NCBI RefSeq assembly: GCF_015547515.1
Contig: NZ_JADMVE010000003.1
Span: 248,001-312,000 of the forward strand
Length of the DNA stretch: 64,000 bases
Direction: 5' to 3'
Source: Eubacterium sp. 1001713B170207_170306_E7
GTDB taxonomy: Bacteria; Bacillota; Clostridia; Eubacteriales; Eubacteriaceae
Numbering within the stretch: position 1 is the stretch's first letter; every line of letters starts with the position of its first letter. The notes beneath the pieces are model-generated. The model was not told the DNA's origin, did not search any database, and was given only the letters and a program-made list of their open reading frames with translations. Of the stretch, positions 26,287 to 35,792 are shown in pieces. Position numbers and translations under genes: made by a program.

Positions 26287-26287
26287 C

Positions 26288-27412
26288 ATGCAATTCAGAG
26301 ACCTAAAAATCCAATATCAACACCTGAAAAAAGACATCGACGCCGCCATCCAGTCCGTGCTTGACAACACGAATTTTATTTCCGGCGCCCCCGTCACCGA
26401 GCTGGAGGAGCAGCTGGCCCAATACGTGGGGGTAAAGCATTGCGAGACCTGCGGCAACGGCACCGACGCGCTATCCCTGGTGCTCATGGCCTGGGACATT
26501 GGCCCGGGTGACGCGGTGTTCGTGCCGGATTTCACCTTTTTTGCCTCCGGCGAGGTCGTTGCCCACCAGGGCGCCACTCCCGTGTTTGTAGACGTAGACG
26601 AAGATAGTTTTAACATGGATTCCAAAAGGCTCGAAGAAGCTATTCAGGCCGTGCTTGCAGAGGGACAGCTGACCCCAAAAGTCATCATCGCCGTCGACCT
26701 TTTTGGCCTGTCGGCCGACTATCCTAAGATACAGGCCATTGCGGACAAATATGGCCTCAAGGTGCTGGAGGACGGCGCCCAGGGCCTTGGTGGGGCAATT
26801 AACGACAAACGGGCCTGCAGCTTTGGCGACGCGGCCACCACCTCCTTTTTCCCGGCCAAGCCCTTAGGCTGTTATGGGGATGGCGGCGCTGTCTTTACGG
26901 ATGATAGCGATCTGGCAGCCCTTATCAACTCTTACAAGATTCACGGCAAGGGCAGCTTTAAGTATGATAATGTGCGCATTGGGGTCAACTCCCGGCTGGA
27001 CACCCTTCAGGCAGCCATTCTTCAGGTAAAGCTCAGGGCCTTTTCCGATAACGAGCTGCAGGCCGTGAACGATGCGGCAGCCCAGTACACCAGGAAATTG
27101 AGCGGCGTGGTCAAAACACCTATTATTCCAGAGGGCTTTTTATCCAGCTGGGCCCAATACACTATCACCCTGTCATCAGCCAGCCAGCGGGACAGGCTGC
27201 AGGCCGCGCTTAAGGAGCAGGGGATTCCGACCATGATCTATTATCCCAAGCCCATGCATGAGCAGGCCGCTTTCAAGGACACGCCCTTTATTAAAGGCAG
27301 TTGTCCGGTGACTGAGCAGCTTTGCGGGCGGGTTCTGGCGCTGCCCATGCACCCTTATTTGACAGAGGAAAACATTATAAAAATTAATACTACTATTAAA
27401 AATAATATATAA
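26288..27412 (+). CDS. DegT/DnrJ-family aminotransferase (WbpE/WlbC-like)
   Basis: 374 aa from ATG 26288 behind GAGGATTAG; the frame opens upstream but inside the previous gene. It starts MQFRDLKIQYQHL and has CGNGTDALSLVLMA, VLEDGAQGLGG and the PLP lysine in SFFPAKPLGCYGDGGA, then RIGVNSRLDTLQAAIL, which tracks P. aeruginosa WbpE closely. It would aminate C3 of the keto-uronate. A second, deleted copy lies at 42503-43109, so the pair forms direct repeats around a 15-kb block. Confidence 0.88.
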   Translation: MQFRDLKIQYQHLKKDIDAAIQSVLDNTNFISGAPVTELEEQLAQYVGVKHCETCGNGTDALSLVLMAWDIGPGDAVFVPDFTFFASGEVVAHQGATPVFVDVDEDSFNMDSKRLEEAIQAVLAEGQLTPKVIIAVDLFGLSADYPKIQAIADKYGLKVLEDGAQGLGGAINDKRACSFGDAATTSFFPAKPLGCYGDGGAVFTDDSDLAALINSYKIHGKGSFKYDNVRIGVNSRLDTLQAAILQVKLRAFSDNELQAVNDAAAQYTRKLSGVVKTPIIPEGFLSSWAQYTITLSSASQRDRLQAALKEQGIPTMIYYPKPMHEQAAFKDTPFIKGSCPVTEQLCGRVLALPMHPYLTEENIIKINTTIKNNI

Positions 27413-27433
27413 AAAAGAGAATGTGAGTAAAAA

Positions 27434-28543
27434 ATGAAGATATTACATTTAAATTCATATTATGCTCAAGGTTATTTTTACAAAAATCTGTATGACGAGC
27501 AAATAAATCAAGGGGTGGATATTAGTGTTTTTGTACCTGTGAAAAAGAATTTTAAAAAAAATAGTTTTAATTATGGTAATTATACCAAAATATGCCCAAG
27601 TTTCAACGAAATTGACCGTTATTTTTTCCATATAAAACAAAAAAAAATAAAAAACAAATTAAACCAAGAATATAACATTCAAAAATTTGATTTAATTCAT
27701 GCACATACTTTATTTACAAATGGATGGCTTGCGTATCAAACTAAAATTGACGATGGTATTCCTTATTTGGTGACAGTAAGAAATACGGATGTAAATCTCT
27801 TTTTAAAAAAATTGATTCATTTACGGAACTTGGGGATCAAAATAATGACACATGCAGAGAAAGTGATTTTTTTATCAAAAGCATATCGAGATGAAGTTTT
27901 AAAGAAATATATTCCCCAACAAGATAAAGACAAATTTCTGCAAAAATGTGTCATTATTCCAAATGGAATAGATAATTTTTGGTTTAAAAATATCGGTAAA
28001 CCTAAAGGTTATGATTCCAATAATGAACTTAAATTGTTATATGTTGGAGAGATAAACAAAAATAAGAATATAGAAACAACAATCGAAGCCGTAAAAGGAT
28101 TAAAAAATAATGACATAGAAGTCATATTGTCGATTGTTGGAAAAAAAAATGATAAAAAGATTTTTGATAAAGTGATGGCATATGATTTTGTACATTATCT
28201 TGGTACAAAATCAAAAGAAGATCTACTATCGGTATACCGTGAACATGATATTTTTGTCATGCCTTCCATCCATGAAACATTTGGTTTGGTTTATGCTGAA
28301 GCCATGAGTCAGGGGTTGCCGGTTATTTATTCAATAGGGCAAGGGTTTGACGGGCAATTTTGTGAAGGCGATGTAGGATTTCATGTTAAAGCTAGTGATT
28401 ATTTAGATTTACATGAAAAAATTTATATAATATTAAAAAAATATAATGATATATCTAAAAGATGTATTGAACTAAGTAATAAATTTTCTTGGAATCAAAT
28501 CATTTTAAAAATAAATAAAATTTATAACGAATGCTTAAAATAA
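27434..28543 (+). CDS. Glycosyltransferase family 4
   Basis: 369 aa, AT-rich. GT-B fold: N-terminal LHLNSYYAQGYFYKNLYDEQ, a mid linker, then KLLYVGEINKNKNIETTIEAV near 200 and the catalytic/nucleotide motif FVMPSIHETFGLVYAEAMSQGLPVI near 275, with E-x7-E. It adds a sugar to the growing repeat unit in the cytoplasm. Donor and linkage cannot be inferred. Confidence 0.85.
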   Translation: MKILHLNSYYAQGYFYKNLYDEQINQGVDISVFVPVKKNFKKNSFNYGNYTKICPSFNEIDRYFFHIKQKKIKNKLNQEYNIQKFDLIHAHTLFTNGWLAYQTKIDDGIPYLVTVRNTDVNLFLKKLIHLRNLGIKIMTHAEKVIFLSKAYRDEVLKKYIPQQDKDKFLQKCVIIPNGIDNFWFKNIGKPKGYDSNNELKLLYVGEINKNKNIETTIEAVKGLKNNDIEVILSIVGKKNDKKIFDKVMAYDFVHYLGTKSKEDLLSVYREHDIFVMPSIHETFGLVYAEAMSQGLPVIYSIGQGFDGQFCEGDVGFHVKASDYLDLHEKIYIILKKYNDISKRCIELSNKFSWNQIILKINKIYNECLK

Positions 28544-28562
28544 ATCTTGAAGGGAAATAAAC

Positions 28563-29849
28563 ATGAAACTAGGTACAGCGTTTAAGTACAAAACGATAAC
28601 TATTATTATTTTCACTTTAGCTGTATTACCAACATTTGAGATTGCTTCATTAGAAGTGCCAATGATCTATATTGCAATGCCACTTGTTTTTACTGGCGGA
28701 CTCGTATTTTTAGCTAAGGATAATCAAATATCTAAAAGGATGGGATATATATATTTATTCTTTATAATGGTAATTTTTGAAATATTTTTAACTTCAACAT
28801 ATGGTTCAATTAAGTATTTTGATCACTTCTCAATCCGATTTGATGTTATCAATTATGCATGTAAATTTATGGTATGCATATTTTTTATAAGTCTATCATC
28901 AAATCAAAAAATCGGAATTAATTTTTTTATTAAATGTTTCATATGTGTGGGAATATTTGCCATGTTTGTTGGTATTGTTGAGTGGATACCAGGAGTAGGT
29001 CGTGAATTTTTCATGAAAATGTATCCATTTCATGATGATGATTATTTAACGTTCAATCGTGCAATGGTAAATTTCAGATCAAGTGGAATCGCACAACACG
29101 CAACTTCAAATGGAGGACTTGCCGCGTTCTTTTTTGTTTTTTCCGTACTTTTATTAAAGCATAGCAGACAATATAAAGTAACCGCGGGCATTCTTGCTGT
29201 TATTAGTATCTTAAATGTATTTGCTTCACAAGCGAGAGCAGGAATGTTAGCGGTGTTATTTGCCATTATATTTATGTATCTTTTAGAGGTAATCGTCGAT
29301 AAAAGAAAAGTAAAAAACACATTTCGATTTTTATTTATATGTTTATTGATCTGGATAGTATTCTTTTATTTATATAAAATTAATAATCCGGTTGTAGTAA
29401 AAATGTTTTATAGATGGAATGTATTGTTTGAAACAAGTGGTGGGGGTAGAGTAGATCAACTAATTTATTTTAAAAACTTATTGAAAACACCGTTTCAATA
29501 TTTGTTTGGTTTATCTAAAATTTTGATTAACGATAGTTCAATATCTTATGGAGTTGAAATTGAGTTTGCAAGTATTTTCTTTGCTTATGGCCTAATTGGT
29601 GTAATTTTACAATATGGATTGGTTATTATTGTACTGAAAAATCTTTACCATAATATAAAAAAATCAACGGGTATGGTTTCTTTTTTACAAAGATGTGCTT
29701 TTATAACGCTCATTGTTTATCAAGTTTTTGGAATAGGATATTTCTTTTTTAGAGAAATTCGCTGCGGTTTCTTTCCATGGATACTTATTGGGTTTGCTTT
29801 AGGTAGCTACGAAAAATATAAAAAATCACTTTTATTAAATGCTGAATAA
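28563..29849 (+). CDS. Polysaccharide polymerase/O-antigen ligase-like membrane protein (Wzy candidate)
   Basis: 428 aa with about ten to twelve hydrophobic segments and a large loop around residues 140-200, typical of Wzy polymerases. In the loop, RSSGIAQHATSNGGLAAFFF and later ASQARAGMLAVLFAI resemble O-antigen ligase/Wzy_C patterns. With a Wzx-type flippase downstream and an initiating transferase upstream, it is the best candidate for polymerising repeat units outside the membrane. AT-rich gene. Confidence 0.75.
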   Translation: MKLGTAFKYKTITIIIFTLAVLPTFEIASLEVPMIYIAMPLVFTGGLVFLAKDNQISKRMGYIYLFFIMVIFEIFLTSTYGSIKYFDHFSIRFDVINYACKFMVCIFFISLSSNQKIGINFFIKCFICVGIFAMFVGIVEWIPGVGREFFMKMYPFHDDDYLTFNRAMVNFRSSGIAQHATSNGGLAAFFFVFSVLLLKHSRQYKVTAGILAVISILNVFASQARAGMLAVLFAIIFMYLLEVIVDKRKVKNTFRFLFICLLIWIVFFYLYKINNPVVVKMFYRWNVLFETSGGGRVDQLIYFKNLLKTPFQYLFGLSKILINDSSISYGVEIEFASIFFAYGLIGVILQYGLVIIVLKNLYHNIKKSTGMVSFLQRCAFITLIVYQVFGIGYFFFREIRCGFFPWILIGFALGSYEKYKKSLLLNAE

Positions 29850-29867
29850 AAAAAGAAAGGCAACAGA

Positions 29868-30935
29868 ATGTATAAAAACAAAATTGTGCATTTTTTTAAA
29901 TACGAGAAATTTACTAAGGATTATATAAATTTTGTAAATAATAATTTTAAAGACGAACATTTTTTTATAGTTTTTGGAGATAAGGAAAGATTTGATCTTG
30001 ATTTTTCAGAATATATAAATGTAAAAGAAATTAATAGTTTTTATATTGATTTAGGTACATTAAAAAAATGTTATCAAGCAAAATCAATTATATTACATAG
30101 TTTATTGTTTCCTAAATTATTAATAGAACTTTTTTTTATGAAAGGTTTAGTAAAAAAGGCAACAATACTTTTTTGGGGGGCAGATCTTTATTATTATAAT
30201 ATACGAAATAAATCAATAAAGAAAAGAATCTATGAAATTATCAGAAAGTCTATAATTAAAAATGCAAAAAAAATTCTAACTTTAGTAAAAGGTGATTATG
30301 ATTTAGCAAAAGAGTGGTATGGGATAGAAGGAACTTACTATGATTGTAAATATTATAGTCCAAGTTATTCCAGAGAGGTGTTAGAAAAACTTAATAGAAC
30401 AGCTGATTCAAAAATTTTAAACATCCAAATTGGAAACAGTGCAACACAAAGTAATCATCATATAGAAGTGTTAATGAATTTGAAAAAATTTTCAGAAGAA
30501 AATATTCATATTTATTTGCCAATGTCTTATGGTGACTTTAACTATCGTGAGGAAGTAGAAAAAGTAGCAAAAGAGTGGTTTGGCGAAAAGGTAACTATTA
30601 TGAAAGATTTTTACAAACCAGAAATATTTAACCAACATCTGGCCAATATGGATATTGCTATTTTTAATAATGACAGGCAGCAAGCCTTGGGAAATATCTA
30701 TATGCTCATTTGTTTAAAAGCAAAAGTGTATATGCGAAGTGGCACTAGTATGTGGGATGAAATAACTAACATCTTAGGATGTCAATTGGAAGACGCTGTA
30801 CAAATAGAACAAGAGAATTTTGAGAAATTCACTCAAAAGCAGGATGTCGTATTAGAAAAAAACTCAAAGATTATGATAGGGTATAACAGTCTTGATTATG
30901 CTAAAAAAATTTGGACTAAGATATTTGATGCATAG
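29868..30935 (+). CDS. WecF-like glycosyltransferase (Fuc4NAc-transferase family, GT56)
   Basis: 355 aa, very AT-rich. It contains LNIQIGNSATQSNHHIEVL near 185, LPMSYGDFNYREEVEKVAKEWFGEKV near 215 and NDRQQALGNIYMLI near 265, which fit the family of TDP-N-acetylfucosamine:lipid II transferases. The family moves 4-acetamido-4,6-dideoxy-galactose to a lipid-linked acceptor. The VioA-like aminotransferase and NeuD-like acetyltransferase further down could supply such an amino sugar. Exact donor unproven. Confidence 0.78.
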   Translation: MYKNKIVHFFKYEKFTKDYINFVNNNFKDEHFFIVFGDKERFDLDFSEYINVKEINSFYIDLGTLKKCYQAKSIILHSLLFPKLLIELFFMKGLVKKATILFWGADLYYYNIRNKSIKKRIYEIIRKSIIKNAKKILTLVKGDYDLAKEWYGIEGTYYDCKYYSPSYSREVLEKLNRTADSKILNIQIGNSATQSNHHIEVLMNLKKFSEENIHIYLPMSYGDFNYREEVEKVAKEWFGEKVTIMKDFYKPEIFNQHLANMDIAIFNNDRQQALGNIYMLICLKAKVYMRSGTSMWDEITNILGCQLEDAVQIEQENFEKFTQKQDVVLEKNSKIMIGYNSLDYAKKIWTKIFDA

Positions 30936-30964
30936 AATAGGACACTACATAACAAGGACTGTAT

Positions 30965-32437
30965 ATGGAAAATAAACAGATTGTTAAAGGAAAAATTATT
31001 AAAAATTTAATATGGAAATTTTTGGAACGTGGAGGAGTCCAGGGGATCCAATTCGTATTACAAATTGTTTTAGCACGTTTGTTAACCCCATCCGATTATG
31101 GTATTACTGGATTAATAATCGTATTTATTAATGTAGCCAATGTCTTTGTCCAAAGTGGCCTTGGCAGCGCGCTAATCCAAAAAAAGGATACAACAGAGGA
31201 AGATTACTCATCTGTTTTCTATTTAAATATCCTGATCTCTCTAGTCATGATCGGTATTTTGTTTATAGCAGCACCGGCAATCTCCAGTTTTTATCAAATG
31301 GAGATATTAATACCGGTACTAAGGGTACAGTCTTTGATGCTTTTATTTAATGCTTTTAACGTTGTACAGAATGCGGTACTGCAAAAGAATATGCAGTTTA
31401 AAAAGTTATTCTACGCTAGTTTAGGGGCTATTACAATTTCAGGAGTTTTTGGCATTTTCTTTGCCTGTTTAGGTGTCGGCGTCTGGGCTTTGGTCTTTCA
31501 GCAGCTTATCAATGCGCTAGTCACATCTATCATTTTATGGTTTGTTGTAAAGTGGCGTCCGAAACGCGTCTTTAAATTAAATAATGTTCGCCAGCTTTTT
31601 AAGTTTGGGTCTCGATTATTATGCTCTGGTTTGATTGATACACTCTATAATAACATTTATCCCTTGATTATTGGTAAGGTCTATAGTCAAGCGAATTTGG
31701 GTTACTATAATCGAGGTTATCAAATACCAAGTGTATTAGTGAATAATATAAACGGCTCGATTCAAGGGGTTTTGTTCCCTGCTTTTGCGGAATATCAGGA
31801 CAATCGTCCGCGGCTAAAACAACTGGTAAGACGGTCAATTGTCACTAGTAGCTTTTTAGTTTTTCCAATGATGGCAGGCTTAGCGGCGTGTTCAGAACCG
31901 ATCACCATTATTTTACTCACAGAAAAATGGTTGCCGAGTGTGCCTTTTATGCAATTATCCTGCATTATTTATGCTTTATGGCCTATCCATACAGCGAACT
32001 TGCAGGCCATTAATGCTGTTGGCCGAAGTGATGTTTTTTTGAAACTGGAGGTCATCAAAAAAGCTATTAATATTGCAGTGCTTTTTTTTACAGTACCATT
32101 GGGGATTTATGCCATGCTTATTGGCAGCTGCTGCACATCCTTTGTCAGTGCAGCGATCAACGCATGGCCAAATAGAAAGCTTTTAAATTACAGTTATTTT
32201 GAACAAGTCAAAGATACCCTGCCATCACTCGTATTATCCCTTATCATGTGCGCCCTCTGTTTCTCTGTTTTCTTACTGCACTTAGGCACCTGGGCAACGC
32301 TGATCATACAGATAACCACAGGCACTGTTTTTTATATCACAGCAGCTTGGTTGCTGAAACTGGAATGCTTCACCTATTTGTTAAATACGATTAAATCAGG
32401 ACTGAGGTCAAGAAAGGAACGTAAACATGCAGCATAA
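30965..32437 (+). CDS. Polysaccharide repeat-unit flippase (Wzx/MOP family)
   Basis: 490 aa with about twelve to fourteen hydrophobic segments. The N-terminus has the loop FLERGGVQGIQFVLQIVLARLLTPSDYG and SGLGSALIQKKDTTEEDYSSVFYLNI, both characteristic of WzxC-like flippases. It would flip undecaprenyl-linked repeat units to the outer face. The last codons overlap the next gene by 11 bp; GC content rises toward its 3' end. Confidence 0.88.
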   Translation: MENKQIVKGKIIKNLIWKFLERGGVQGIQFVLQIVLARLLTPSDYGITGLIIVFINVANVFVQSGLGSALIQKKDTTEEDYSSVFYLNILISLVMIGILFIAAPAISSFYQMEILIPVLRVQSLMLLFNAFNVVQNAVLQKNMQFKKLFYASLGAITISGVFGIFFACLGVGVWALVFQQLINALVTSIILWFVVKWRPKRVFKLNNVRQLFKFGSRLLCSGLIDTLYNNIYPLIIGKVYSQANLGYYNRGYQIPSVLVNNINGSIQGVLFPAFAEYQDNRPRLKQLVRRSIVTSSFLVFPMMAGLAACSEPITIILLTEKWLPSVPFMQLSCIIYALWPIHTANLQAINAVGRSDVFLKLEVIKKAINIAVLFFTVPLGIYAMLIGSCCTSFVSAAINAWPNRKLLNYSYFEQVKDTLPSLVLSLIMCALCFSVFLLHLGTWATLIIQITTGTVFYITAAWLLKLECFTYLLNTIKSGLRSRKERKHAA

Positions 32438-33536
32438 ACCCGTATTGGTTACCCGGTCATCCTTGCCGGATTTAGAAGAATATGTAGAGGAAATAAAGCC
32501 GATTTTTGAAAGTGCATGGTTAACTAACATGGGTCCAGTGCACCAAAATTTTGAACAACAATTGGAAAGCTATTTAAAGGTTCCGAATGTGTCACTTTTT
32601 TGTAATGGACATTTATCCCTTTTTATCGCAATTAAGGCATTGCGTTTAAGCGGTGAAGTTATTACAACGCCCTTCTCATTTGCGTCAACCACCCATGCCA
32701 TTGCTGATAATGGATTAAGACCGGTGTTTTGTGATATTGACCCGGACACCTATACCCTTGATCCTCAGAAAATAGAAAGCCTGATTACACGCCACACCAC
32801 AGCCATCATTCCAGTCCATGTCTACGGCAATGTCTGTAATATAGAGGCTATTGAAACTATCGCTAAAAAGCACCACTTAAAAGTTGTCTATGACGCGGCT
32901 CATGCTTTTGGTGTGGAAGTGAACGGCGAGGGAATTGGAAATTTCGGTGATGTTTCAATGTTTAGTTTTCATGCGACTAAGGTATTCAATACCATTGAAG
33001 GCGGTGCGCTGACATACCGTGATGCAGGCTTAAAAGACTTGCTTTATAACCTTAAAAATTTTGGGATTACATCACCAATAAATGTAGAAGATATTGGTAC
33101 CAATGCCAAAATGAACGAGTTTCAGGCCGCTATGGGGATTTGTAATTTGCGCCATGTTGACAAAGAAATTGAGAAAAGAAAAAAGGTAGTGGAACGCTAT
33201 CGAGAACATTTGGAAAATATCCCTGGGATTAAATTAAATCTCAAACAGCAGGGCGTAAAGACTAATTATGCTTATTTTCCTGTGATTTTTGACAAAGAAG
33301 TCTTTGGAAAGTCTCGAAATCAAGTGGCTGATGAACTGGCTAAAGAAAATATATTTGTTCGTAAATATTTTTATCCTTTAATTAATGATTATGAATGCTA
33401 TCGTTCAATTTATTCGTCAAAGGCGACGCCCATTGCAAAAAAAGTTGCCGATGAAGTGGTAACATTGCCATTATATGCAGACTTACCAATTACAATGGTT
33501 GATGAAATATGCCGAATTATTGTGAAAAAAAATTGA
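32427..33536 (+). CDS. DegT/DnrJ-family aminotransferase (VioA/FdtB-like)
   Basis: 369 aa. NGHLSLFIAIKAL near 55, TTPFSFASTTHAI, VYDAAHAFGV near 155 and the PLP lysine in SFHATKVFNTIEGGAL near 185, the version seen in dTDP-4-keto-6-deoxyglucose aminotransferases. It probably makes a dTDP-4-amino-4,6-dideoxyhexose. The rmlA/rmlB-type genes that would supply the keto sugar are not in the window. It is followed after 87 bp by the acetyltransferase at 33624. Confidence 0.84.
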   Translation: MQHKPVLVTRSSLPDLEEYVEEIKPIFESAWLTNMGPVHQNFEQQLESYLKVPNVSLFCNGHLSLFIAIKALRLSGEVITTPFSFASTTHAIADNGLRPVFCDIDPDTYTLDPQKIESLITRHTTAIIPVHVYGNVCNIEAIETIAKKHHLKVVYDAAHAFGVEVNGEGIGNFGDVSMFSFHATKVFNTIEGGALTYRDAGLKDLLYNLKNFGITSPINVEDIGTNAKMNEFQAAMGICNLRHVDKEIEKRKKVVERYREHLENIPGIKLNLKQQGVKTNYAYFPVIFDKEVFGKSRNQVADELAKENIFVRKYFYPLINDYECYRSIYSSKATPIAKKVADEVVTLPLYADLPITMVDEICRIIVKKN

Positions 33537-33623
33537 TTTAGTAGTTTTAAATATAAAATTCACTTATATATTTTGGCTAGTTATGTCAAATATAAAGAGA
33601 TATAAAAATTATAAGGAGGAAGA

Positions 33624-34280
33624 ATGGTTTTAGCAATTTATGGTGCCGGCGGGTTAGGCAGAGAAGTTTTAATGCTAGCTCGGCAGATTAATCAAAAAGA
33701 TCATCGTTGGGATGATTATCTTTTTATTGATGATTTTAATCCAGACAGAAAAATAAAGGATATTTCAGTCGTCAAATTAGAAGACACATTATCCCAAAGT
33801 AATGAAGACAGCATTGAATTTGTTGTAGCAGTAGGTGAACCATCGTTAAGAGAAAAAATATTTTTAAAACTAAAAGAACGAAATTTGCAAATTGCCACAT
33901 TGTGTCATCCAAGCGTATATATTGATGAATCTGTCGAAATCGGTGAAGGGACAATTATTTGTCAAAATGTTTTTGTTTCATGTGATTTAAAAATTGGGGA
34001 TAACATTTTAATTCAGCCAGGTGTGAATGTTGGTCATGATTGTACGATACAGAGTAATTGTGTCATCTCAAGTGGTGTTACTGTTGCTGGAAATTGCAAA
34101 ATTGAGAAAAACACCTATATAGGAATGAATGTACCGATTAAAGAAAATATATGTATAGGATATGACACCATTATTGGAATGGGTTCAGCAGTTTTTAAAA
34201 ATATACCAGACAGCATAATCGCGCTGGGGAATCCAGCACGCCCCATGAGAAAAAATGAAGAAAAAAAAGTGTTTAAATAG
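33624..34280 (+). CDS. NeuD/PglD-family sugar acetyltransferase
   Basis: 218 aa. N-terminal AIYGAGGLGREVLMLARQIN and a C-terminal hexapeptide-repeat beta-helix: CHPSVYIDESVEIGEG, INPG-type GVNVGHDCTIQ and IGMGSAVFKNI. ATG 33624 follows AAGGAGGAAG. It probably N-acetylates the amino sugar from the 32427 product. It differs from the first PglD-like protein (21032) in length and sequence. Confidence 0.84.
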   Translation: MVLAIYGAGGLGREVLMLARQINQKDHRWDDYLFIDDFNPDRKIKDISVVKLEDTLSQSNEDSIEFVVAVGEPSLREKIFLKLKERNLQIATLCHPSVYIDESVEIGEGTIICQNVFVSCDLKIGDNILIQPGVNVGHDCTIQSNCVISSGVTVAGNCKIEKNTYIGMNVPIKENICIGYDTIIGMGSAVFKNIPDSIIALGNPARPMRKNEEKKVFK

Positions 34281-34289
34281 GAGATACAA

Positions 34290-35036
34290 ATGTTACTAAA
34301 AGGAAAAACAGCAGTGATTACAGGTTGTTTGCAGGGAATCGGTTTAGCCACCTTAGAACTGTTTGTAAAAAATGGAGCAAATGTTTTTGCTTGCTGCCAA
34401 AATGAAGATGCGGCTTTCACGAGCTATATCGGTGAAATGGAAAAAGAGCATGGTGTGGAAATTACGCCCGTCTATTTTGATTTAATGGATAATGAAGCCG
34501 TCAAAAATGGTGTTAAAACAATACAAAAACAGAAAAAGCCTATTGACGTTTTAGTCAATGTCGCGGGGATGAATCTTGATGCGTTGTTCCATATGGTTAC
34601 AATGGACCAGCTTGAAAAAACATTTCAGGTAAACTTTTTTTCACAGATATTATTAACCCAATACATGACTAAATTAATGTTACGTCATGGTAAAGGAAGT
34701 GTTATTAATATTTCAAGCATCTCAGGAATTGATGGAAATTTAGGACAATTGGCATATGCTTCATCAAAAGCAGCTCTAATTGCGGCAACAAAGACGATTT
34801 CTCAAGAATTAGGCCCTAAAGGCATAAGGGTTAACGCCATAGCCCCTGGAGTAATCGAAACAGACATGACAAAGAATTTGCCCGAAGAAGCGCTTGAACG
34901 ACAGATGAAGCGAAGTAATATTCATCGTTTAGGGTTACCTGAAGAAGTCGCGAAAGCCATATTATATTTAGCGTCCGATTTATCAAGCTTTGTGACAGGA
35001 CAAGTCATAAGAGTTGACGGCGGAATTGGATGTTAG
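34290..35036 (+). CDS. Short-chain dehydrogenase/reductase (FabG-like), first of two
   Basis: 248 aa. Cofactor loop TGCLQGIGLATLE (G-x3-GIG) near residue 11, NVAGMN near 88, catalytic Ser and Y-x3-K in SSISGIDGNLGQLAYASSKAAL near 140-155 and a FabG-type GQVIRVDGGIGC end. It is an NAD(P)H-dependent ketone/alcohol oxidoreductase. Its place before a second SDR, a split transketolase and an ACP suggests it reduces a keto intermediate of the acyl or branched-sugar module. Confidence 0.84.
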   Translation: MLLKGKTAVITGCLQGIGLATLELFVKNGANVFACCQNEDAAFTSYIGEMEKEHGVEITPVYFDLMDNEAVKNGVKTIQKQKKPIDVLVNVAGMNLDALFHMVTMDQLEKTFQVNFFSQILLTQYMTKLMLRHGKGSVINISSISGIDGNLGQLAYASSKAALIAATKTISQELGPKGIRVNAIAPGVIETDMTKNLPEEALERQMKRSNIHRLGLPEEVAKAILYLASDLSSFVTGQVIRVDGGIGC

Positions 35037-35048
35037 GAGGTTATGAAG

Positions 35049-35792
35049 ATGTTACTTGAAAATAAAAATGTAATCATTACAGGAACGAACAGAGGCATTG
35101 GACGTGCAATGGTCGAAGCTTTTGCCAGCAACGGTGCTAATGTTTGGGCACATGCAAGAAAAGAGAATGAAGTCTTTGAAAAAGAAATGCGAGAAGTTTC
35201 AGAAAAATATGGTGTAGAGATATGGCCAATCTATTTTGACTTGAAAAACGGTCAGGAAATGAAAGAAGCTGTAAAAAAAATTCGATCTGCAAAGCGTACA
35301 ATTGATGTTTTGGTTAACAATGCCGGCATTACCTATAACGCATTGTTCCAAATGTCTTCAGAAGAAAACCTAAGAGAACAGTTTGAGGTCAATTTCTTTT
35401 CAATGTTTTTATTTACCCAATACATCTCTAAGTTGATGGTTCGTCAAAAGCATGGAAACATTGTAAATATTGCATCTTCAGCTGCTATAGATGGGAACCC
35501 TGGAAAATCGGTCTATGGCGCGACAAAAGCCGCTGTCATTTGTATGACTAATTCCATTGCAGAGGAGTTGGGAGAACAGGGAATCAGAGCTAATTGTATC
35601 GCACCGGGAATAACAGAAACAGAAATGCTCAGTACAATGCCAGAAGAAGTAGTCGAAGCTTCAAAAAACTCAGCAGATTTGCGGCGTGGTGGTAAGCCAA
35701 GTGAAATAGCGAATACTGCCGTCTTTCTGGCCTCCGATCTATCGAGTTATATTACCGGACAAGTAATTCGGGTCGATGGGGGATTAAAATGA
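35049..35792 (+). CDS. Short-chain dehydrogenase/reductase (FabG-like), second of two
   Basis: 247 aa from ATG 35049, eight bases after AGGAGG; ATG 35043 would be too close to it. G-x3-GIG loop in TGTNRGIGRAMVEA, NNAGIT, catalytic SSAAIDGNPGKSVYGATKAAV and the GQVIRVDGGLK end. It is a clear paralog of the preceding SDR (similar length and same landmarks), probably by duplication, but diverged enough to act on a different intermediate. Overlaps the transketolase N-subunit by 4 bp. Confidence 0.84.
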   Translation: MLLENKNVIITGTNRGIGRAMVEAFASNGANVWAHARKENEVFEKEMREVSEKYGVEIWPIYFDLKNGQEMKEAVKKIRSAKRTIDVLVNNAGITYNALFQMSSEENLREQFEVNFFSMFLFTQYISKLMVRQKHGNIVNIASSAAIDGNPGKSVYGATKAAVICMTNSIAEELGEQGIRANCIAPGITETEMLSTMPEEVVEASKNSADLRRGGKPSEIANTAVFLASDLSSYITGQVIRVDGGLK

